Assembly (NCBI GenBank): GCA_947462335.1
Contig: OX381716.1
Coordinates: 8,504,861-8,568,860 of the forward strand
DNA length: 64,000 nucleotides
From: Harmothoe impar
Taxonomy: Eukaryota; Annelida; Polychaeta; Phyllodocida; Polynoidae
Direction of reading: 5' to 3'
The stretch's first letter is position 1, and every line of letters starts with the position of its first letter. Positions 59,871 through 64,000 of the stretch are shown here, piece by piece. The notes beneath the pieces were generated by a model. The model did no database searches. It saw only the letters and a list, made by a program, of their open reading frames with translations, and had not been told where the DNA came from. Both the position numbers and the translations under genes were made by a program.

Positions 59871-60450
59871 TATCTTTCTGGAGTTTAACCTGCTCCTTTG
59901 TCAAATGATGCTGTATGCTCTTGACCTGTTGCTGGACCTTGGCCAGCTGGGAGGTTTAGAGCATCAATTGCTCTTGTATGTACTTTCAATCCGCCTGAAT
60001 CATTCCTTTGACTTCTTTCAATTCCTCTGCTTCCTTCTAGTACTGGGCAATTGCCCTTGCTCTCTCGTCTCCCAGGCGGATCAAGTCCTCATTCATAGCC
60101 GTATACCGATCCCTCATCTCCTCCTCCTCTGCTTTCAATTTCTCGCAGTAGGCATCGTAGTCAGGGATCTGTCGGCCTCTCCAAGACAGGTCTCTTTCCA
60201 TGTGTCCGAGGTTGGGTTCGGATGGTAGCCCATGGATTCCCTCTGAAAGGGTTGGTGCTCGGAATCGTTCTCACTTGTGTATATTCTCCCGGAGTTAGAA
60301 AAACCAGACTCCTCTTTCTAGATCCTTTCTTGTCCGGGGTATGCAGCCGGGCTGCCACATTCCACACCTCATTTATCTGGGCCACTGTAGGGTCCAGTTC
60401 CCCGTCCTCCAGGTCGGGCCTGGATCCATCTTCCCCCCCTTTGTTTGACC
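59871..60450 (-). pseudogene. Degenerate gag N-terminal region
   Basis: The minus strand shows QINEVWNVAARLHTP in one frame and, further on, coiled-coil-like stretches (KLKAEEEEMRDRYTAMNE, QLAKVQQQVKSIQHHL) interrupted by several TAG/TGA stops. It is continuous with the gag frame downstream and was probably the original gag start. Confidence 0.65.
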
Positions 60451-60490
60451 GAGCCTCTGCCAGGATCAGTCCGCTATCTCTTCTAGAAAA

Positions 60491-60508
60491 ATCCTGGTCA
60501 CGGCACCA
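60491..60508 (-). other. Primer binding site of the Gypsy-like element
   Basis: Immediately inside the 5' LTR, with one spacer base, the minus strand reads TGGTGCCGTGACCAGGAT. It starts TGG, as needed to pair with the CCA end of a tRNA primer. The tRNA identity is not determined. Confidence 0.75.
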
Positions 60509-60509
60509 G

Positions 60510-60820
60510 TGTAGAGTTCGTCTCTATGTAATTCGATTAAATAAGGACTCGAACTGCAGTTTTCATGTAGAGATGCAAAGGAAGAGGTTATTATAACTTC
60601 ACCCTGTACAGTCAAGGTAAGAGTGGATGTTCCGTCTCGTTCGGGTCTTTCAAATAGCAATTCTTAGGATCTATCACAGTCTGAGACCTGAGAAGGTCTG
60701 CCAGAGCAAGGGGGTGAGGGCAGCATTTATACGGTGCGCCTCCGATAGGGATGCCCCCTGGCTCCAGCCTTACGAACTAACCATAGGTGTTCGATTACAT
60801 ATAATATTAGTGTCCCTACA
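60510..60820 (-). repeat. 5' LTR (311 bp)
   Basis: The ends are TGTAG...CTACA, a normal TG/CA-type inverted border. It is placed directly before a primer binding site. No second LTR is in the window, so its length rests on these ends alone. Outer flank CCTGC would be one target duplication copy; the other is lost. Confidence 0.75.
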
Positions 60821-60835
60821 CCTGCATCAGTGTGA

Positions 60836-61075
60836 GTTTTAATTGATCAAAATCTGGATGATTAAAGTTGCATCAGATGAGAAGGGAAAACAATGGCCAT
60901 GTTTTGTTTCAGCCTTATTTCATGTTACAGCCACCTTCATAAAATGGAGTTATAAAGAGGAATTGTGGGACAAGATGATTGTATTACTCAAAATGTAAAA
61001 TGTGTAATAACGCATCAATCAGTTACACTGAATCCAAAAAAGAGACTAAAATTTTAACTGCAACACATTATATAT
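60836..61075 (+). repeat. R3 repeat, uninterrupted copy
   Basis: This copy joins, without interruption, the sequences found on both sides of LINE-2 (34150-34260 and 28893-28997, minus strand). It keeps an open frame of about 50 codons reading IKIWMIKVASDEKGKQW... to ELWDKMIVLLKM. Confidence 0.8.
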
Positions 61076-61369
61076 AGGCTTATGAACAAAATAGGATGGG
61101 TCAATATTTTGAGCCAAGAAATAACAAATTAGCCCACGGTGATGTGTCTGTTAAAGGACTGCTCCTCTTGTGCCCCTCTACTGACCAACCTTTCCCAACC
61201 TTTCCTCCATAGAAATAAGTTTATTGTTTGTTTGTTTGTTATCTTTTTTATTTATACAGAATCTGGTGAGGGTAAAACGTTTTTTCGTTGCAGCTTCTGT
61301 ATGTCTTTAGATGGAGCATTTCATGACATTTGCAGGCTGCTCTGCTACTTTCATGTGACTCTTTAGAAA

Positions 61370-62440
61370 AGAATTAGCTAGTGTGTGACTGTGGGAGCTT
61401 AATCCTGAGCTCCAAGACCTGAAACCATATTTAATTAAAGGAGAACGCAGATGATTTTGTAATGGATGCCCTCAAGGAAAAGGCACTACTGTCAAGCATA
61501 CAAAACCAGAGTTGACAGTCCATAATTATCCCATTGTGTGATTATGAAAAAAAGTTGGACATTACTTCCGTGTTTGCTATAATGAAACAATCCAAGTGAC
61601 AAGTGTGTGCTTACTATCGCACAAGATAATGAAATATTAACTAGTGTGCAGTGACAGGCTCAGGAGACGGTGAGACTGGCACTGTCACTTCCCCATAGGG
61701 AGGCCCAACACAGCTTAGTTTGTGTGTAACAGGCAGGGCCAGTGTGTAAGGTATACAGTCTGTCTGGTCAAATCACAAACCTCTAGGAAGGATAAAATGT
61801 AGATTATAGAGTCTGGGATGTGACCATGCTCAACAACTGTCCCAGGTAGCACAGCTATCTGTATTTATACAGTCTACCTGCACTCCCTCGAACATTAACT
61901 ACATCGAATCCGTTGCTTCCTCAGACAGTAGCCCTAGAACTAGCCCTATATGTTTCATTATATTTGGAGTTAACTACTTGGATAATTTGCTTTCTTAAAC
62001 ATTTTTCCTTGCATTTTCTAAATTAGAGGAAGTGAGGGTCCACTGTTTTATTACATACCCATAGCCTCTTGAGATTTCTTTGCAGGGAAGAGGCAGTTTC
62101 TCACACAACTATGTGTATGAAATAAAACGAGGCACAGCATCCTACAAACCTCGCTAATGTGAGAACGTGCGACAGTTGTCACCATGTGACAGTTAATTCA
62201 TTCACTGTGCATGTTCACTAATGCATTGCAAGCACTGCCACATGAATTATTAATTGACTGGAATATGTTTAAAATCATTTAAAAATTGGTTCCATGCATG
62301 AAAATCAAGAGATCATATTGACTTAAAATCTGAAATATCAATGTTTTGATGGTTTTTCTAACAAAAAAGCAACCTATGCTAACTTTATATTTGCATGTTA
62401 ACATTGATTCATTTATAAAGAATGCTCCTGTAATTATTTC
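61370..62440 (-). repeat. R4, large dispersed repeat, copy 2 (inverted)
   Basis: This is the reverse complement of the blocks at 19850-21150, in the same order. It includes TTCCCCATAGGGAGGCCC (about 61690), the TCACCATGTGACAGTTAAT region (about 62180) and GAATGCTCCTGTAATTAT (about 62420). Confidence 0.8.
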
Positions 62441-62697
62441 TTTAGTATATATAGTATATTTTTGAAATTTTCAGTGCCATTTATACTCCCTCCTCCCTCT
62501 CCACCAACACACCCCACCCCCCCCTCCCCCACCCCAGTTTATGTTGGTATATCTCAATAAATATTTGAGTTTTAATATTGTATTCAAATCGGGGGTTAAA
62601 ATAGATTTATACTGCATCATCCCGTTGTATTTGGGTCCCATTTTTCTATAATTGTATTATAAAAGTACTCTGTGCGAGAATAATATGTATTGTTTTC

Positions 62698-62920
62698 TTT
62701 TAAAAACAATTGTATTATGATAATAAATCTGATAGGGAGAAAACCTGTTAAATGTGAGGTCCTCTAAATATTAATTGAATTAAATTGATTATAAAAATCG
62801 AGTTACCTTTGAAAAACAAATGTATTCTGATAATAAATCTGATAAGGAGACAACTTGTTAAATGCGAGGTCCTCTAAATATTAATTGAATTAAATTGATA
62901 ATAATAAATCGAGTTACCTT
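62698..62920 (+). repeat. 110 bp tandem duplication
   Basis: Two units share GATAATAAATCTGATA, GAGGTCCTCTAAATATTAAT and CGAGTTACCTTTGAAAAA. Confidence 0.9.
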
Positions 62921-63654
62921 TGAAAAAAAAATCACACTTGCATACAGCCTCTTTTACTTTATCTGTTCCTGGCGAGCACCCAGGCCTAATTCAATGGGGG
63001 GGTTCGCTGGTCCCAACTAATGCCGTATATATAGGGGAAACATCTGGGTCAAAACTGACATATAGGAAAAAATTAGTGTCTCATCAACTTTTTCATTACA
63101 TAGGCAAGACAAACCGGGTTTGAAAGGATATGCAGAGAGTATCAGCTTTGGGAAGAAGAGAAAAGCCAGAGACAATATTTGTCGTTGAGATTTGCTTCAT
63201 GTGAGATGAAAAATGGAAATTAACAGAAGGAATCCGAGACAACTTCACCATTACACATTTTGCTTCATGCACACATTGATGATGTTGAGATATGTTGAGA
63301 AATGATTTGTGCAGATATGCTTCCTCCAATATTATTATAAAGACTTTTCTCTGCTGCAAAGTAAATTCTGATTGCATTGTCCCTTGCATCAGAGATATTC
63401 TAATGAGATATAGCAAGAGGGCTCAATCTCTTAGCTTGATTATGGCTGAATCTCACCAGACTGAGACATTGTGGATGTCTTAGACCGCGTGCCATCTTTA
63501 TCCAGGTGCCATCGTTGACAGGCACTCACGTCACGTCACTGGTTAGTCACTCATTTGGAGCGCAGTCAGGGAAAAAAAAAAGCACCGACCCGCCTGGCTG
63601 CCTGCCTACCTACTTACCTACCTGGCTCCGTATCTGTCTACCTACCCAACCAAC
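62921..63654. other. 5' flank of the BIR gene
   Basis: No coding frame is supported. A C/T-rich patch lies upstream at 62480-62540. A CCTACCTAC-type microsatellite at about 63600-63630 precedes the next repeat. Confidence 0.4.
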
Positions 63655-63683
63655 TAACTGACTGACTGACTGACTGACTGACT
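63655..63683 (+). repeat. (ACTG)n microsatellite
   Basis: About seven ACTG units lie just before the BIR start codon, perhaps inside its 5' UTR. Confidence 0.9.
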
Positions 63684-63704
63684 ATCTACTACCATACTAC
63701 CATC

Positions 63705-64000
63705 ATGGGCAACCACCCCACGCTGGCCAAGTACACGGCTTTCGAGGGTTTAGGGAGGCAACTGGACACTTTCAACGCCTTTGGGTGGTATAGACCACAC
63801 TCTTTCGCAGAGACTCTCGCCGCTTACGGGTTCTTTTACATAGGTGGTAAGGATTTTGTTCAATGCTTTCAATGTGGAGTCACTATACACACGTGGTCAG
63901 ACAGCGATGACGTCGCAGTGGAACATTTCAGACATTCTCCTACTTGTCAGTTGGCATGTAAAGCAATGAATATAACGCCGCAAACCAGACTTTTACTGAC
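63705..64000 (+). CDS. BIR-domain (IAP-like) protein, N-terminal part
   Basis: The ATG at 63705 opens a frame to the window edge (98 codons plus two bases). Residues 18-85 form one BIR domain. R18, TF (22-23) and W28 form the entry motif, with AYGFFYIGGKD in the centre. C54, C57, H74 and C81 form the CX2CX16HX6C zinc site. BIR domains bind IAP-binding motifs and caspases and act in apoptosis and innate immune control in the cytosol. The single-exon reading through the whole BIR is unusual for vertebrate IAPs but common in expanded invertebrate families. Whether more BIRs or a RING follow cannot be seen. Confidence 0.9.
   Translation, partial: MGNHPTLAKYTAFEGLGRQLDTFNAFGWYRPHSFAETLAAYGFFYIGGKDFVQCFQCGVTIHTWSDSDDVAVEHFRHSPTCQLACKAMNITPQTRLLL

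Larger units (their letters stand above)
56625..60820 (-). mobile_element. Gypsy-like LTR retrotransposon, 3' half missing
   Basis: Read on the minus strand it has a 5' LTR (60820-60510), primer binding site, degenerate gag N-terminus, gag, protease and the first residues of reverse transcriptase. It then stops abruptly at 56625. Most of RT, RNase H, integrase and the 3' LTR are absent. It abuts the truncated GPCR, so both partners are incomplete at this joint. Confidence 0.88.

Overview
The window looks like nuclear DNA of a marine invertebrate. It has intron-less or intron-poor genes in a repeat-rich, AT-leaning background, a neuropeptide GPCR of the myosuppressin/DMSR-like class, a BIR (IAP-type) gene, and decayed LINE, LTR and tyrosine-recombinase retroelements. 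A lophotrochozoan (brachiopod or mollusc) is a reasonable guess, but the species cannot be fixed from the sequence alone.

Only two ordinary protein genes are convincing. One is a complete single-exon GPCR at 2.5-3.65 kb. The other is the 5' part of a BIR-domain gene that runs off the right edge (63.7 kb onward). The first 2.86 kb, containing the GPCR promoter side and its first two transmembrane segments, is duplicated in direct orientation at 53.78-56.62 kb. The second GPCR copy is cut at residue 128 and joined directly to a truncated Gypsy-like LTR element.

Mobile DNA fills much of the rest. LINE-1 (13.70-16.61 kb, +) has endonuclease and reverse transcriptase and sits downstream of two tandem ~390 bp units. 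LINE-2 (29.0-34.1 kb, -) encodes a NADAR-like plus SGNH-hydrolase-like ORF1 and an endonuclease/RT ORF2. Its insertion point can be read from a paralogous uninterrupted sequence at 60.8-61.1 kb. A DIRS-superfamily element (about 44.7-50.0 kb, -) has gag, RT/RNase H and tyrosine recombinase. A 5'-complete, 3'-truncated Gypsy-like element lies at 56.6-60.8 kb (-). All carry at least one frameshift or in-frame stop or an altered catalytic residue, so they read as fossils.

Non-coding mobile families are the other main theme. A palindrome-rich family with TTAA-CCCTTTAA type ends occurs at least fourteen times. There are small terminal-inverted-repeat elements at 11.8, 13.4, 19.5 and 40.4 kb, and a 1.95 kb inverted-repeat element at 51.3-53.2 kb carries several tRNA-like pieces. 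A large inverted repeat links 19.85-21.15 kb with 61.37-62.44 kb, and many short tandem arrays are present. Long stretches (4.2-9.2, 26.6-27.9, 34.3-36.7, 43.5-44.5 kb) show no gene I can support.
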